NCBI RefSeq assembly: GCF_003992595.1
Contig: NZ_RZNA01000003.1
Coordinates: forward strand, 62,001 to 126,000
Direction: 5' to 3'
DNA length: 64,000 nt
From: Flagellimonas oceanensis
GTDB lineage: Bacteria; Bacteroidota; Bacteroidia; Flavobacteriales; Flavobacteriaceae
The notes under the pieces are model-generated. The model searched no databases, was not told where the DNA came from, and saw only the letters and a program-made list of their open reading frames with translations. Each line of letters opens with the position of its first letter. Position 1 is the first letter of the stretch. Positions 1 to 8,892 of the stretch are shown piece after piece. Position numbers and translations under genes: made by a program.

Positions 1-76
1 TCAATCTTTCGAATTGCTCGTAAGCACTTTTGGTTTTGTCAGTGAGCTCAGGACGTTGTATGGGTTCTAGAATCAT
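1..76 (-). CDS. Partial CDS, N-terminus of unknown protein
   Basis: An open frame starts at the ATG at 76-74 and runs off the left edge of the window, giving 25 residues (MILEPIQRPELTDKTKSAYE and five more). It lies 12 bases downstream of the DoxX-like gene on the same strand, so the two are probably co-transcribed. I do not recognise the family. That it is a real gene rests only on the clean start, the absence of stops and the tight spacing. Confidence 0.5.
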   Translation of the reverse strand, partial: MILEPIQRPELTDKTKSAYEQFERL

Positions 77-88
77 GCTCGTAAAGCT

Positions 89-484
89 TTATTGCATCAA
101 ATACACTAAAAAAATAGTTGGAATCAGGTATACAACAATAGTTTGTGCCCCTACATAGTCTTTGGCCACACGCTGACCTAACAAAAGCATCAAAAGTGTC
201 ACTGAAGAAAGTATGGCGCCATAAAAACCGAACATGCTTTCACCGTCCACAGCAAGTTCGAATATGCCTACTCCAGAAAGTATTCCAGAGAGCATTTCCA
301 AGACCAAAATTACACCCAGAAGCACGGGAACCGTCCCTTTGAAAATTGACTTGGAAAAATGACCGGTCAGCCAACCCAGGTTGCCTTTCCAGTCCATGAG
401 TTTATCGATTCCGCTCTGTAAAAAAGTAATGGTTAAAAAGGCCAGCAGCAATATTTCTGTGGCGTTAGAAAATACGTTGTTCAT
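89..484 (-). CDS. DoxX-like small integral membrane protein
   Basis: This 131-residue protein has four hydrophobic segments (about residues 9-25, 45-67, 80-102 and 113-130). Its N-terminal region contains FLQSGIDKLMDWKGN, a pattern typical of DoxX/TQO small-subunit-like proteins of Bacteroidota. It should sit in the inner membrane; the biochemical role of these short flavobacterial versions is not known. It lies 12 bases downstream of the DNA polymerase III delta' gene on the same strand and 12 bases upstream of the next frame, which suggests one minus-strand operon. The length is usual for the family. Confidence 0.7.
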   Translation of the reverse strand: MNNVFSNATEILLLAFLTITFLQSGIDKLMDWKGNLGWLTGHFSKSIFKGTVPVLLGVILVLEMLSGILSGVGIFELAVDGESMFGFYGAILSSVTLLMLLLGQRVAKDYVGAQTIVVYLIPTIFLVYLMQ

Positions 485-496
485 GGTTAGGTTTAT

Positions 497-1648
497 TTAA
501 GCGGCCTTTGCATGCAAAAGCCGTGTGAGTTTTATGGATAGATCCGTGAAAATCAACTTGGAGTTCCCATTGCGTTCCACGTGAAAAATCGCTTGTTCCA
601 ACTCTTGTACAATATCCAAAATATTGTTCTCATGTACAAAGGGAGCAAATTTCCTTAGATCAAAACCTTCCATATGAACTTTTACATGAACCAGTTCGTT
701 GGCCTTATAATTGAGCAAGAGAGCTTGTCGCATCATGGTCAGACAATAGTTCAGGAACTTTTTTTGCACTTCACGGCCTGTTTTGGCCACCTCTTCGCTC
801 CATAGGATCAATTCTTGAACGGCGCCTTTGTTGCCCTTTGCCTTAAAAGCGCTCCGGACCCACTGTACAAACCAACGCTCAAAGACCAGATCTTCAGAAT
901 CCTTGTTCAGCAGGTCGAGTGCCTTGTTGAAATTGCCATTGGCTTCCAAAGCAATGGTCAGCGCCTCGGTTTGGGGCACCCCTTTCAGTAAAAGTTCATC
1001 TGTGATGACCTGTTCCGCCAGTGGTGGAAAATTCAGGATTTGGCAACGGGACCGTATAGTATTGATAATTTGTTCCTCCTCTTCGGCCAAAAGAAGCAAT
1101 ATGGTTTTGTTCGGGGGTTCCTCGATGAGTTTCAAAAGCTTATTGGCAGCGGAAATGTTCATCTTTTCGGCCATCCAGACAATCAATACCTTATACCCAC
1201 CTTCGTAGGATTTCAAAGAGAGCTTTTTCACCATGTCCTGGGCTTCGTCAACCCCGATTTGGCCCTGCTTTTTTTCAATGCCGATGTGGCGGTACCAATC
1301 AAACAAGTTGCCATAAGGTTGTTCCTTTACAAATTGGCGCCACTCTTCCAAATAATGATCACTGACCGCATGTGATTTTACCTTGTCCGAATTGGAAACG
1401 GGAAAGGCAAAATGAAGATCGGGATGCGTCAAAGAGTTGCATTTGGTATTGCAAACGGTGTTTTCCCCGTCATTTTCACCACCCGTATTGCCACAGAGCA
1501 AATATTGGGCATAGGCGATCGCCATGGGCAGCACCCCAGAGCCTTCGGGTCCTACGAACAATTGCGCGTGTGCCACTCGACCCGTTTCTGCCGTGGTTAC
1601 CAAATGGTTTTTGATGTGCTCGAGACCTAGAACATTTTTAAAAAGCAT
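497..1648 (-). CDS. holB: DNA polymerase III subunit delta' (HolB-like)
   Basis: This 383-residue protein is the likely delta' subunit of the clamp loader, which helps load the sliding clamp on DNA. The N-terminus (NVLGLEHIKNHL, then RVAHAQLFVGPEG) is typical. The P-loop position at residues 33-39 reads GPEGSGV, without the expected GK[ST], so ATP binding is probably lost, as in many delta' proteins. A zinc-knuckle-like stretch with three cysteines and a histidine follows (near CGNT and CNTKC). The sensor region ANKLLKLIEEPP is intact. I start at the ATG at 1648: the frame extends 24 codons further up, but those residues do not resemble the family. It is divergent from pgk. Confidence 0.88.
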   Translation of the reverse strand: MLFKNVLGLEHIKNHLVTTAETGRVAHAQLFVGPEGSGVLPMAIAYAQYLLCGNTGGENDGENTVCNTKCNSLTHPDLHFAFPVSNSDKVKSHAVSDHYLEEWRQFVKEQPYGNLFDWYRHIGIEKKQGQIGVDEAQDMVKKLSLKSYEGGYKVLIVWMAEKMNISAANKLLKLIEEPPNKTILLLLAEEEEQIINTIRSRCQILNFPPLAEQVITDELLLKGVPQTEALTIALEANGNFNKALDLLNKDSEDLVFERWFVQWVRSAFKAKGNKGAVQELILWSEEVAKTGREVQKKFLNYCLTMMRQALLLNYKANELVHVKVHMEGFDLRKFAPFVHENNILDIVQELEQAIFHVERNGNSKLIFTDLSIKLTRLLHAKAA

Positions 1649-1797
1649 GTCCCAAAGATACATTTTTAAGTGCTGAAGTTGGTCAAGGAACCCTTGCCTG
1701 GCGTTCGGCTGGTTTAACATATCAAACCGAAAAGGTTAAAAAGCGGAAAACTTTGAAATATTAGGCCCGTGCGACCACCGAAAAAGCAGGAAATCTT

Positions 1798-1805
1798 TAC
1801 ATTTG
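1798..1805 (+). promoter_or_regulatory. Candidate -7 promoter box for pgk
   Basis: TACATTTG fits the Bacteroidota -7 consensus TAnnTTTG and lies 25 bases before the pgk ATG in the divergent holB/pgk gap. No TTTG -33 element stands at the usual distance of about 19 bases, so this rests on the -7 box alone. Confidence 0.4.
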
Positions 1806-1830
1806 GAACTCGCAAAAAAGAACACACCAC

Positions 1831-3021
1831 ATGAAGACGATAGACGATTTTAATTTCGAAGGAAAAAAAGCATTGATCAGAGTTGATTTCAACGTGCCGT
1901 TGGATGGCGATTTCAATGTGACCGACACCAGCCGCATCGACGCTGCAAAACCGACCATACTCAAAGTTCTGGAAGATGGCGGTTCCGCTGTTTTGATGAG
2001 CCACTTGGGCAGACCAAAGGGGAATCCAAACCCGGATATGTCCCTATCCCATATTGTTGAAAAAGTGTCCGAGATTATCGGGGTACAGGTAAAGTTTGTT
2101 GAAGACTGCGTAGGCGCAAAAGCCGCCGAAGCTGTTACCGGTTTGCAGGACGGGGAAGTGCTGTTGTTGGAAAACCTTCGTTTTCATGCCGAAGAGGAAT
2201 CCGGGGACGAATCTTTTGCCGAACAATTGTCCCAGCATGGGGATATTTACGTGAACGACGCCTTTGGAACCGCTCATAGGGCCCATGCCTCAACGACTAT
2301 AGTCGCGAAGTTTTTCCCAGAAAATAAATGCTTCGGATATTTATTGGCCAAAGAAATCAAAGCCATTGACAAAGTGATGGAAACGGGGGAAAAGCCTGTG
2401 ACCGCTATTTTAGGAGGGGCCAAAGTATCCTCCAAAATCACTATCATCGAAAACATATTGGACAAAGTCGACAACCTCATCATCGGCGGTGGAATGACCT
2501 ATACTTTTGTTAAGGCCAAGGGAGGTAAAGTAGGAGACTCTATCTGCGAGGACGATAAGATGGAGTTGGCTTTGGACATTCTAAAGCAGGCCGAAGCAAA
2601 AAATGTAAAGGTATTCTTGCCGGTTGATGTTTTGGCGGCCAACGACTTCGATAATAGCGCCGACACACAATTTGTTGATGTGGACAAAATTCCTGATGGA
2701 TGGCAAGGATTGGATGCAGGTCCAAAGACCTTGGAAATCTTCAAGCAAGTGATATTGGCCTCCAAGACCATTTTGTGGAACGGTCCCGTTGGTGTTTTTG
2801 AAATGGAGAACTTTGCCAAGGGAACCATCGCCGTAGGTAATTATATTGATGAAGCTACCCAGGGAGGAGCATTCTCTCTCGTAGGAGGGGGAGATTCCGT
2901 TGCTGCGGTAAAACAGTTCGGTTTCGAGGACAAAGTAAGCTACGTATCTACAGGGGGCGGAGCCATGTTGGAGAGCCTGGAAGGTAAAACCTTACCGGGA
3001 ATCGCTGCAATATTGGGCTAA
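1831..3021 (+). CDS. pgk: Phosphoglycerate kinase
   Basis: This 396-residue cytosolic enzyme transfers phosphate between 1,3-bisphosphoglycerate and ADP in glycolysis. All hallmark blocks are present: RVDFNVPL near residue 19, SHLGRPKG at 57-64, [32 protein letters not shown], the hinge region WNGPVGVFE, and the nucleotide-binding GGGDS near 352 followed by STGGGAMLE. Length is normal. It stands alone, divergent from holB and followed by the lytic transglycosylase after 119 bases. Only a short weak hairpin (CTCAC-GTT-GTGAG at 3024-3036) follows the stop, so read-through into the next gene is possible. Confidence 0.98.
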   Translation: MKTIDDFNFEGKKALIRVDFNVPLDGDFNVTDTSRIDAAKPTILKVLEDGGSAVLMSHLGRPKGNPNPDMSLSHIVEKVSEIIGVQVKFVEDCVGAKAAEAVTGLQDGEVLLLENLRFHAEEESGDESFAEQLSQHGDIYVNDAFGTAHRAHASTTIVAKFFPENKCFGYLLAKEIKAIDKVMETGEKPVTAILGGAKVSSKITIIENILDKVDNLIIGGGMTYTFVKAKGGKVGDSICEDDKMELALDILKQAEAKNVKVFLPVDVLAANDFDNSADTQFVDVDKIPDGWQGLDAGPKTLEIFKQVILASKTILWNGPVGVFEMENFAKGTIAVGNYIDEATQGGAFSLVGGGDSVAAVKQFGFEDKVSYVSTGGGAMLESLEGKTLPGIAAILG

Positions 3022-3140
3022 GTCTCACGTTGTGAGTTATTGGGGGAAACGTTAAAAGAGGGAGATTTTTGTCTCCTGGCTTTACTATTTCAGAAAAAAA
3101 AGCCATTTTAGTTCGCCCCAAATATCAAACCTTAGTCCAA

Positions 3141-4745
3141 ATGAACCAAAAATTGAAGATAGCTGTTCTTGCAGCCATGTTTTCCGCGGTTTCCTTTGTA
3201 AATGCACAACAAGAAGATGTTGCGTCGAATTCGGAAAAAGATTCCACGTTAGTTGACAGGGAGGAAAGAGCAGCCATTGCCGTATCCAATATCAAAATAG
3301 ATGGTCAGCTGATGGCCTTGGAAACGCATGAAGACGGAAAGTTCAAATTGCGTGATTTGGAAGAGGCTTGGCGTTACGACAGTCTATGGCTGAACGAACT
3401 CCATAGCAACGCTGAACTGTTCAGTGATATGCTGTTGGAGATCCAAAATGGACCTGGACAGGACTCTATCTTTACCGTAGACCTGCCCACTGATACCTTA
3501 AAGGCCCGCTTGGCTCGAATGGATGAAAAAACACCATTCAACATTACATACAATTCATCGTTGGAGAGCGTGATCAAGTCGTTTTTGACAAGAAGAAGGG
3601 ATTTGATGCAACGGATGATCACGGCTAGTCAGTTTTACTTTCCATTGTTTGAGCAAGAACTGGACAACCAGAACATTCCTCTGGAAATTAAATATTTGGC
3701 CATTGTGGAATCGGCCTTGAACCCCAAGGCAAGGTCTAGAGTGGGTGCCAAGGGACTATGGCAGTTTATGTACAGTACCGGAAAAATGTACGATTTGGAC
3801 GTGAGCAGCTATGTGGATGAAAGACACGACCCAATCATGGCCACAAAAGCAGCCAGCAAATATCTTTCGAGACTCTACGGTATTTTCGGGGATTGGGATT
3901 TGGCCCTGGCAGCATACAACTCCGGTCCAGGCAATGTGAACAAAGCCATTCGACGCTCTGGAGGATACGAAAACTATTGGAACATTCGCCCGTTTCTTCC
4001 ACGTGAAACAGCGGGGTATCTTCCTGCATTTTTGGCCACCATGTACATTTTTGAATATGCCGAAGAGCATGGATTACAATACAAAAAAGCGGAACGCGCC
4101 TATTTTGAAACGGATACCGTTCATGTTAAAAACCTCATCACTTTTGATCAAATATCCAAGTTGGTGGATATCGGAACAGAGGAATTGGAAATGCTTAACC
4201 CAGCCTACAAACTGAATATCATTCCGAAAGTGAAAGGGAAGGATTATGCATTGCGATTGCCCGTGTCCAAAATTGGAAAATTTGTGTCAAATGAGGAGGA
4301 AATCTACGCCTATGTAAAAAAGGAGTTGGACTCTTTGAAAAAGCCAATGCCCAATATGGTAACGGCTCAAGACCAAATCAGATATCGTGTTAAAAGTGGG
4401 GATTATCTGGGCAAGATTGCGGAACGATATGGCGTTGGGGTTAGCCAAATAAAAAGATGGAACGGATTGAGAAGCAACAACCTCCGGATTGGGCAACGAT
4501 TGACTATTTTTCCAAGAAAGCCCTATATCGCCAAAAACACGGCAAAAAGCACCAGTTCCAAAACTTCAGGAACCACGGTTGCAGGGGGTTCCAAAATCCA
4601 TACTGTAAGGTCTGGCGATTCGTTGTGGACCATTTCCCGTCAATATCCTGGGATTTCCATTGAAAATTTACGAGAATGGAATGGTATTAGTGGTAATAAT
4701 CTAAAACCGGGCACAAAACTTAAATTGTGTGATTGTTCTTCGTAA
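3141..4745 (+). CDS. MltD-type lytic transglycosylase with two LysM domains
   Basis: This 534-residue exported protein should cleave peptidoglycan glycan strands. It has a signal peptide (KIAVLAAMFSAVSFVNAQ), then a family-1 SLT domain at about residues 170-310, with the catalytic Glu at about residue 190 in VESALNP, followed by GAKGLWQFM and AAYNSGPGNVNKAI. Two LysM repeats end the protein, one starting at YRVKSGDYLGKIA and one at HTVRSGDSLWTIS, which would anchor it to peptidoglycan. I start at the ATG at 3141, because the frame's 24-codon upstream extension would bury the signal peptide. The DUF4837 lipoprotein gene follows after 12 bases and is probably in the same transcript. Confidence 0.92.
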   Translation: MNQKLKIAVLAAMFSAVSFVNAQQEDVASNSEKDSTLVDREERAAIAVSNIKIDGQLMALETHEDGKFKLRDLEEAWRYDSLWLNELHSNAELFSDMLLEIQNGPGQDSIFTVDLPTDTLKARLARMDEKTPFNITYNSSLESVIKSFLTRRRDLMQRMITASQFYFPLFEQELDNQNIPLEIKYLAIVESALNPKARSRVGAKGLWQFMYSTGKMYDLDVSSYVDERHDPIMATKAASKYLSRLYGIFGDWDLALAAYNSGPGNVNKAIRRSGGYENYWNIRPFLPRETAGYLPAFLATMYIFEYAEEHGLQYKKAERAYFETDTVHVKNLITFDQISKLVDIGTEELEMLNPAYKLNIIPKVKGKDYALRLPVSKIGKFVSNEEEIYAYVKKELDSLKKPMPNMVTAQDQIRYRVKSGDYLGKIAERYGVGVSQIKRWNGLRSNNLRIGQRLTIFPRKPYIAKNTAKSTSSKTSGTTVAGGSKIHTVRSGDSLWTISRQYPGISIENLREWNGISGNNLKPGTKLKLCDCSS

Positions 4746-4757
4746 ATTTAACACAAG

Positions 4758-5759
4758 ATGAAAAAATTAGGAACACTATTATTTGCTACAGCGATGTTGG
4801 CATTGGGAGCTTGTAAGGACTCAGGCTCAAATGAAAGATTTCTTCCGCCTTCCACAGGGGGCATCAATTCCTTGATGGTCATTATGGACACCGAGCTCTG
4901 GAGAGGGCCCGTAGGAGAAAAGATAAGGGACGAATTTGCGGCCCAAATTGTTGGGCTGCCACAAATAGAGCCAAAATTCAGTATAACCCAGGTGCCCCCA
5001 AAGGTATTCAAGGGCACGACCACGCATTCCAGGTCTATCCTTTATGTGGAGCAGGACTCTACGTCTTTAGCGCACATCAAGGACGATGCGTATTCAAAAC
5101 CGCAGAAAGTAGCGGTCGTGACAGGACCTACGGAAGAAGTGATGATCAAAAACTTGGATTCTTTGGCTGATAGGGCCATTAAAGAATTTAGAGCTAACGA
5201 GATAGCCGAGGCCCAAAGACGGTTTCAACGTTCTTTGAGTAAGGACAACGCCTTGGAGGAAGAGTTTGGCATTCATTTAAACGTGCCATCCTTGTACAAA
5301 GTAGGTAAAAGGGAGGATAACTTTGTTTGGATGGACATCGAAATCCCAAAAGGAACCATGAACATCATCGCATACGAAATGCCATGGGATTACTTTAGCA
5401 ACGATTCCACTTTTGTGCAGGATATTGTTCACATGCGTGATTCCATCGGTCAAAAATATATTCCAGGGCCTTACGAGGATACGTACATGATTACCGAAAA
5501 AGCCTTTTCTCCGTATGTATTTCCCGCAGAAATAGGAGGTAAAAAGGCCGCGGAGGTCAAAGGTGTTTGGGAAATTCATGGCTACCCAATGGCGGGCCCA
5601 TTTTTAACCTACATCATCAGCGATAAGGAAAACAACCGGAAAATGGTCATAGAAGGATTTACCTTTGCACCATCCGAAGCAAAAAGGGATTATATGTTTG
5701 AATTGGAAGCTATATTGAAGACGATTGATTTTGAACCGTCTACCCCTGCTTCTGATTAA
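4758..5759 (+). CDS. DUF4837-family lipoprotein
   Basis: This 333-residue protein has a lipoprotein signal (LFATAMLALGAC, lipid-bearing Cys at residue 19). The rest looks like the Bacteroidota family I know as DUF4837: SLMVIMDTELWRGPVGEKIR near the N-terminus, then a conserved acidic and aromatic core (MPWDYFSNDSTF, GVWEIHGYPMAGPF). Function is unknown; the signal places it in the periplasm or outer membrane. It follows the lytic transglycosylase after 12 bases, suggesting a cell-wall connection. A strong two-way terminator lies 23 bases downstream. Confidence 0.85.
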   Translation: MKKLGTLLFATAMLALGACKDSGSNERFLPPSTGGINSLMVIMDTELWRGPVGEKIRDEFAAQIVGLPQIEPKFSITQVPPKVFKGTTTHSRSILYVEQDSTSLAHIKDDAYSKPQKVAVVTGPTEEVMIKNLDSLADRAIKEFRANEIAEAQRRFQRSLSKDNALEEEFGIHLNVPSLYKVGKREDNFVWMDIEIPKGTMNIIAYEMPWDYFSNDSTFVQDIVHMRDSIGQKYIPGPYEDTYMITEKAFSPYVFPAEIGGKKAAEVKGVWEIHGYPMAGPFLTYIISDKENNRKMVIEGFTFAPSEAKRDYMFELEAILKTIDFEPSTPASD

Positions 5760-5782
5760 GTAGAAGACAATTTATATAAAGC

Positions 5783-5815
5783 AAAAAGGCCCGAACGATT
5801 AGTTCGGGCCTTTTT
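5783..5815. terminator. Bidirectional rho-independent terminator
   Basis: A perfect 14-bp stem has arms at 5783-5796 and 5802-5815 and loop GATTA. The stem begins with five A and ends with five T, so it gives a U-tract in both directions. It separates the plus-strand DUF4837 gene from the convergent small minus-strand gene at 5836-6006. Confidence 0.9.
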
Positions 5816-5835
5816 GTTCTTTAAAGCTTAGGGGG

Positions 5836-6006
5836 TTAATCAAATGCAAAGCCCGTGGCTATCCTGTATACAAATGCATAAAGCACTATGAAGAACATGA
5901 CAAAGCTGAACCAGGCAAAGATTTTAAAATATTTTTCAACTAAAAAGTGCCCCAAGTTGCGGAACCCTTCAATATAAATCTCTTTAACAAGTAGTAATTT
6001 TTTCAT
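5836..6006 (-). CDS. Small membrane protein, DUF6747-like, 56 aa
   Basis: This short gene runs from the ATG at 6006 to the TAA at 5836. The protein begins MKKLLLVKEIYIEGFRNLG and ends YAFVYRIATGFAFD, with one hydrophobic segment at about residues 29-48. I recognise the pattern of a short flavobacterial family I recall as DUF6747; the number is from memory. It is probably a single-pass inner-membrane protein of unknown function. Support comes from the composition, the clean frame and the shared bidirectional terminator just downstream. Confidence 0.75.
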   Translation of the reverse strand: MKKLLLVKEIYIEGFRNLGHFLVEKYFKIFAWFSFVMFFIVLYAFVYRIATGFAFD

Positions 6007-6258
6007 AAGTATGATTTAAGGTTTAAAGACATGTCAAAGATTTGATTTGTAGCATAAGCATCGAAATCTGGAGGTTGAAAAGCACTAAAAAAAGGTTGAA
6101 AGAGAGGGGGAAGGACTGAAAATCCGTAAGGCTATTTCTTTGATCGATGAAATGCATATTGCCATGAGCAGATAGCCGAAGGAAATAATCGACGAAATGC
6201 ACTTTGTTCGCCACTTTCAGGCTTGAAATGCTATGAAACCAATAAAATAAGGCAGGAA
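6007..6258. other. Intergenic stretch without a supported gene
   Basis: These 252 bases separate two minus-strand genes. They should hold the promoter of the small membrane protein, but I see no convincing -7 box. The stretch holds an imperfect direct repeat, ATCGAYGAAATGCA at 6143-6156 and 6188-6201. A 63-residue minus-strand frame covers most of it but resembles nothing I know. Confidence 0.5.
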
Positions 6259-8310
6259 TTATTCAGAAATAAGGATAAACTCCGATCTCCTGTTCAAATG
6301 ATGTTGTGCGGGTGCACAGGGATGACCATCTGAACAATCATTGAGCAGTCGCTCCTCTCCGTGGCCAATGGCGCTAATGATTCTTGATTCGTCAATTCCT
6401 TGAGCAATCAGATAAGCCTTGGTGGATTTGGCCCGCTTTTCGGACAGGTATTTGTTATAGGCCTTTGGCCCAATGGCATCGGTGTGGGACGCTATCTTCA
6501 GGGATAATCCCTTATTGTCTTTTAGGACGGTAACGAGTTTGTCCAATTCCCTTGCTGATTTCGGGGTAATTTCAAAACTGTCAAAATTGAAAAGAACGTC
6601 CTTGGGCTCGAAAACTTCAACAATGGGCTTTTCTTTTTTGACCTTCCTTAAAAACTGTTCTACGGAAACATTCTCGTTTTCCTTGGTGCTTACTGATAAG
6701 CTGTCGGTCCCATAACCCTCTTTATTGGCTACCACCATGTAGTCAGTGGTTGGGCTCAAATATTGGAAAGTATAGTTCCCTGTGGAATCAGCAACTAAAG
6801 TATTTAGTGCCGAACCATCTTTGGCGATAAGGGAAACATCTGCGTTGGGGATGGGCTGTCTGGTTACCATGTCAGCGACACTGCCTGAAATGGAATTTGA
6901 ATTAAGGGTATATGCAAAGGAATAGATGTCATCATCCCCTTTGCCACCTTTCCGGTTGGATGCAAAATAACCTTGAGTCCCTTTTTCATCAATAATATAG
7001 GAGAAGTCATCACGATTGCTGTTTATGGGTTGTCCCATATTGATACCAACACTGAATTGTCCATTCGTACCTTCAGATTTGTACACATCCAAACCGCCAA
7101 ACCCCAAGGGCCTGTTGGAAGAGAAATAAAGGGCGTTTTCCGCGATGTAAGGAAACATTTCCTTTGCTTCGGTGTTGATGGTCCTTCCTAGGTTTTGAGG
7201 CTCGGAGAACGTGCCATTTTCATGAATGTCCACCATGTAGATGTCCGTTTCCCCAAAACCGCCAGGTCTATCGGAAACAAAGTACATTTTTGTGCCATCC
7301 TTGCTTATGGCAGGGTGGCCAGTGGAATAATCCTCGCTATTGAAGGGTAGCTCTTCGCCCTTGGTCCAAGCTCCACTAACGAATCTTGAACGGTATATTT
7401 TTAAATGGTTGATGCCGTTTTTACCCCTTTTCAGCCTTTTGCCATAATTGTTCCTCGTGAAATAGATGGTTTTCTGGTCTGGGGAGAAAGCCAGGGAGGC
7501 CTCATGGTATTTGGTGTTGATGTTCTTGGAGAATTTTTTCGGGGAGGATAGGTCCCCTTCCTCATTTTTCCTTTTTGAAACATATAGGTCCAAGAAGGGC
7601 TGATTGGTCCAACGATATTTTCTGGTGGTCAGTACAGAGGAATCCTTAGCGGAAGAATAAACGATATCCGATCCGTTGTGAAACATAGGGGAAAAATCCG
7701 AATAAGGGGAGTTGATTCCCAAATTTTTGATTTTTACCGTGTAAGCTCCTTTCCAGGTGTTATTGTCGATTTTTTTCAGTTCGTTCAAGGGTTCGTCCCT
7801 TTTTTGCCGTACTATTTTTGTGAGGGCGGCGGCTCGTCGATATTTGCCGGTCCCCTTCAGGGTTTGGGTATACTTGAAAAAAGTGTCCTCCTCCATCTGA
7901 TTTTCGTACGACCGGTAGATTTCGTTATACCATTTGTAGGACTTCTCAAGGTTCCCGATGTAATAGTGGGAATCCCCTGCCCTGGAGAGCAATGGTAGGG
8001 TATGCTTAGCCTCGGTCTTCTCCAGTACAATATCAAAAATGCGTGCGGATTCGGCGTACCACATTTTGTCGAAGTACTCGTTTGCTTTTTCAATAAGTTT
8101 TTCGGCAACACCTTCTTTTTCAAGGTAGCGGGCAAGCTTTTTATCGGTCAACCCATCAAGTTGTGTTACATCATCTGAAGAATTCCTTTTTGAATATGGC
8201 CTTAAGTTGCCGGAATGTGAAGATGTCCCATCATGCTCGGATAGGGCAAGCTCTTGGGAAAACATCCCAAAAGAGCATAATAAGAATAAAAGCAAGATCA
8301 GTCTTTTCAT
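6259..8310 (-). CDS. OmpA-family protein with TPR, PD40 propeller and CRD domains
   Basis: This 683-residue exported protein has a signal peptide (LILLLFLLCSFGMFSQ), TPR-like helices at about residues 60-170, WD40-like PD40 repeats at about 195-470 (for example FSPDQKTIYFTRNN and SKDGTKMYFVSDRPGG), a carboxypeptidase-regulatory-like domain at about 475-555, and a C-terminal OmpA domain (NFDSFEITPKSARELDKL, then SHTDAIGPKAYNKYLSEKRA) that binds peptidoglycan. The domain order matches PorE-type proteins linked to type IX secretion, but Bacteroidota carry many paralogues and no PorP-like partner is adjacent. I use the ATG at 8310; an in-frame GTG lies two codons upstream. Confidence 0.88.
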   Translation of the reverse strand: MKRLILLLFLLCSFGMFSQELALSEHDGTSSHSGNLRPYSKRNSSDDVTQLDGLTDKKLARYLEKEGVAEKLIEKANEYFDKMWYAESARIFDIVLEKTEAKHTLPLLSRAGDSHYYIGNLEKSYKWYNEIYRSYENQMEEDTFFKYTQTLKGTGKYRRAAALTKIVRQKRDEPLNELKKIDNNTWKGAYTVKIKNLGINSPYSDFSPMFHNGSDIVYSSAKDSSVLTTRKYRWTNQPFLDLYVSKRKNEEGDLSSPKKFSKNINTKYHEASLAFSPDQKTIYFTRNNYGKRLKRGKNGINHLKIYRSRFVSGAWTKGEELPFNSEDYSTGHPAISKDGTKMYFVSDRPGGFGETDIYMVDIHENGTFSEPQNLGRTINTEAKEMFPYIAENALYFSSNRPLGFGGLDVYKSEGTNGQFSVGINMGQPINSNRDDFSYIIDEKGTQGYFASNRKGGKGDDDIYSFAYTLNSNSISGSVADMVTRQPIPNADVSLIAKDGSALNTLVADSTGNYTFQYLSPTTDYMVVANKEGYGTDSLSVSTKENENVSVEQFLRKVKKEKPIVEVFEPKDVLFNFDSFEITPKSARELDKLVTVLKDNKGLSLKIASHTDAIGPKAYNKYLSEKRAKSTKAYLIAQGIDESRIISAIGHGEERLLNDCSDGHPCAPAQHHLNRRSEFILISE

Positions 8311-8326
8311 TACCACTCCATCTGCA

Positions 8327-8375
8327 CAAATGAACGATTTTGGTTCATTTGGAGGTTAAGCATAGGGGGCTTAAC
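8327..8375 (-). promoter_or_regulatory. Tandem inverted repeats upstream of the OmpA-family gene
   Basis: Two perfect inverted repeats sit 17-65 bases before the start codon of the OmpA-family gene. The first has 9-bp arms CAAATGAAC/GTTCATTTG (8327-8335 and 8343-8351). The second has 7-bp arms GTTAAGC/GCTTAAC (8355-8361 and 8369-8375). They could be operators or hairpins in the 5' leader; neither is followed by a U-tract on the minus strand. Confidence 0.4.
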
Positions 8376-8462
8376 ATTTTAGTTTGAACCGCTAAAATAG
8401 AATATGGTAAGTGGGGTGATAATTTTTTGTTGTGAAAGAAGTGATTTGCAGCATTGAACGTT

Positions 8463-8493
8463 GAAAAAATGTTGTCGTTGGTCGAAAACCAAC
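8463..8493 (-). terminator. Probable terminator of tatA
   Basis: Read on the minus strand, a 6-bp GTTGGT/ACCAAC stem with loop TTTCG is followed after a few bases by a run of six T. It lies about 37 bases past the tatA stop codon, in the right place and orientation to end that transcript. Confidence 0.55.
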
Positions 8494-8529
8494 TAAAAAA
8501 CAACGGGTTTCAAGCTACAAAAGGTCAAT

Positions 8530-8727
8530 TTAGGATTTTGACTCTTTTCTTTCTCCTTCGATTTTGTCGTCTTCCTTGGTAGCGTCCTTGAATTCTTTGA
8601 TTCCGCTTCCCAATCCTTTCATAAGCTCAGGAATTTTTCTACCTCCAAAAAGTAAAACCACCACAGCAACGATCAAAGCGATCTGCCAAGGGCCCAGCAT
8701 TCCAAGAAATATAGTTTGAGCAATCAT
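8530..8727 (-). CDS. tatA: Sec-independent translocase protein TatA/E
   Basis: This 65-residue protein has the TatA layout: one N-terminal membrane helix (about residues 9-26), the hinge LLFGGRKIPELMKGLGSG, a conserved amphipathic helix, and a charged tail. TatA oligomers form the path for folded proteins in the twin-arginine system of the inner membrane. No tatC is adjacent, which is common in Bacteroidota. It is divergent from the M23 peptidase gene. Confidence 0.93.
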   Translation of the reverse strand: MIAQTIFLGMLGPWQIALIVAVVVLLFGGRKIPELMKGLGSGIKEFKDATKEDDKIEGERKESKS

Positions 8728-8892
8728 ATCTTCAAAACTTTGATTAGAAATGTAAAAGTACTAAAAAGATGTTGAAGAGCATGTTCGATTAACGAAAATT
8801 AGCATTTGAAAATGATTTTTAAGAACTTATCCCCTTCAGCTTTTTAAAAAGCTTAACATGCATATTAAAATCTAAGCCTATCTTTGTTCATC

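Noticed and set aside
3069..3140. Upstream extension of the lytic transglycosylase
   Set aside because: Would place 24 non-family residues before a normal signal peptide; the ATG at 3141 is better.
6023..6214. Minus-strand frame of 63 codons in an intergenic region
   Set aside because: It does not overlap another gene, but the product resembles no family, and the region must hold the promoter of the small membrane gene. Kept only as intergenic.
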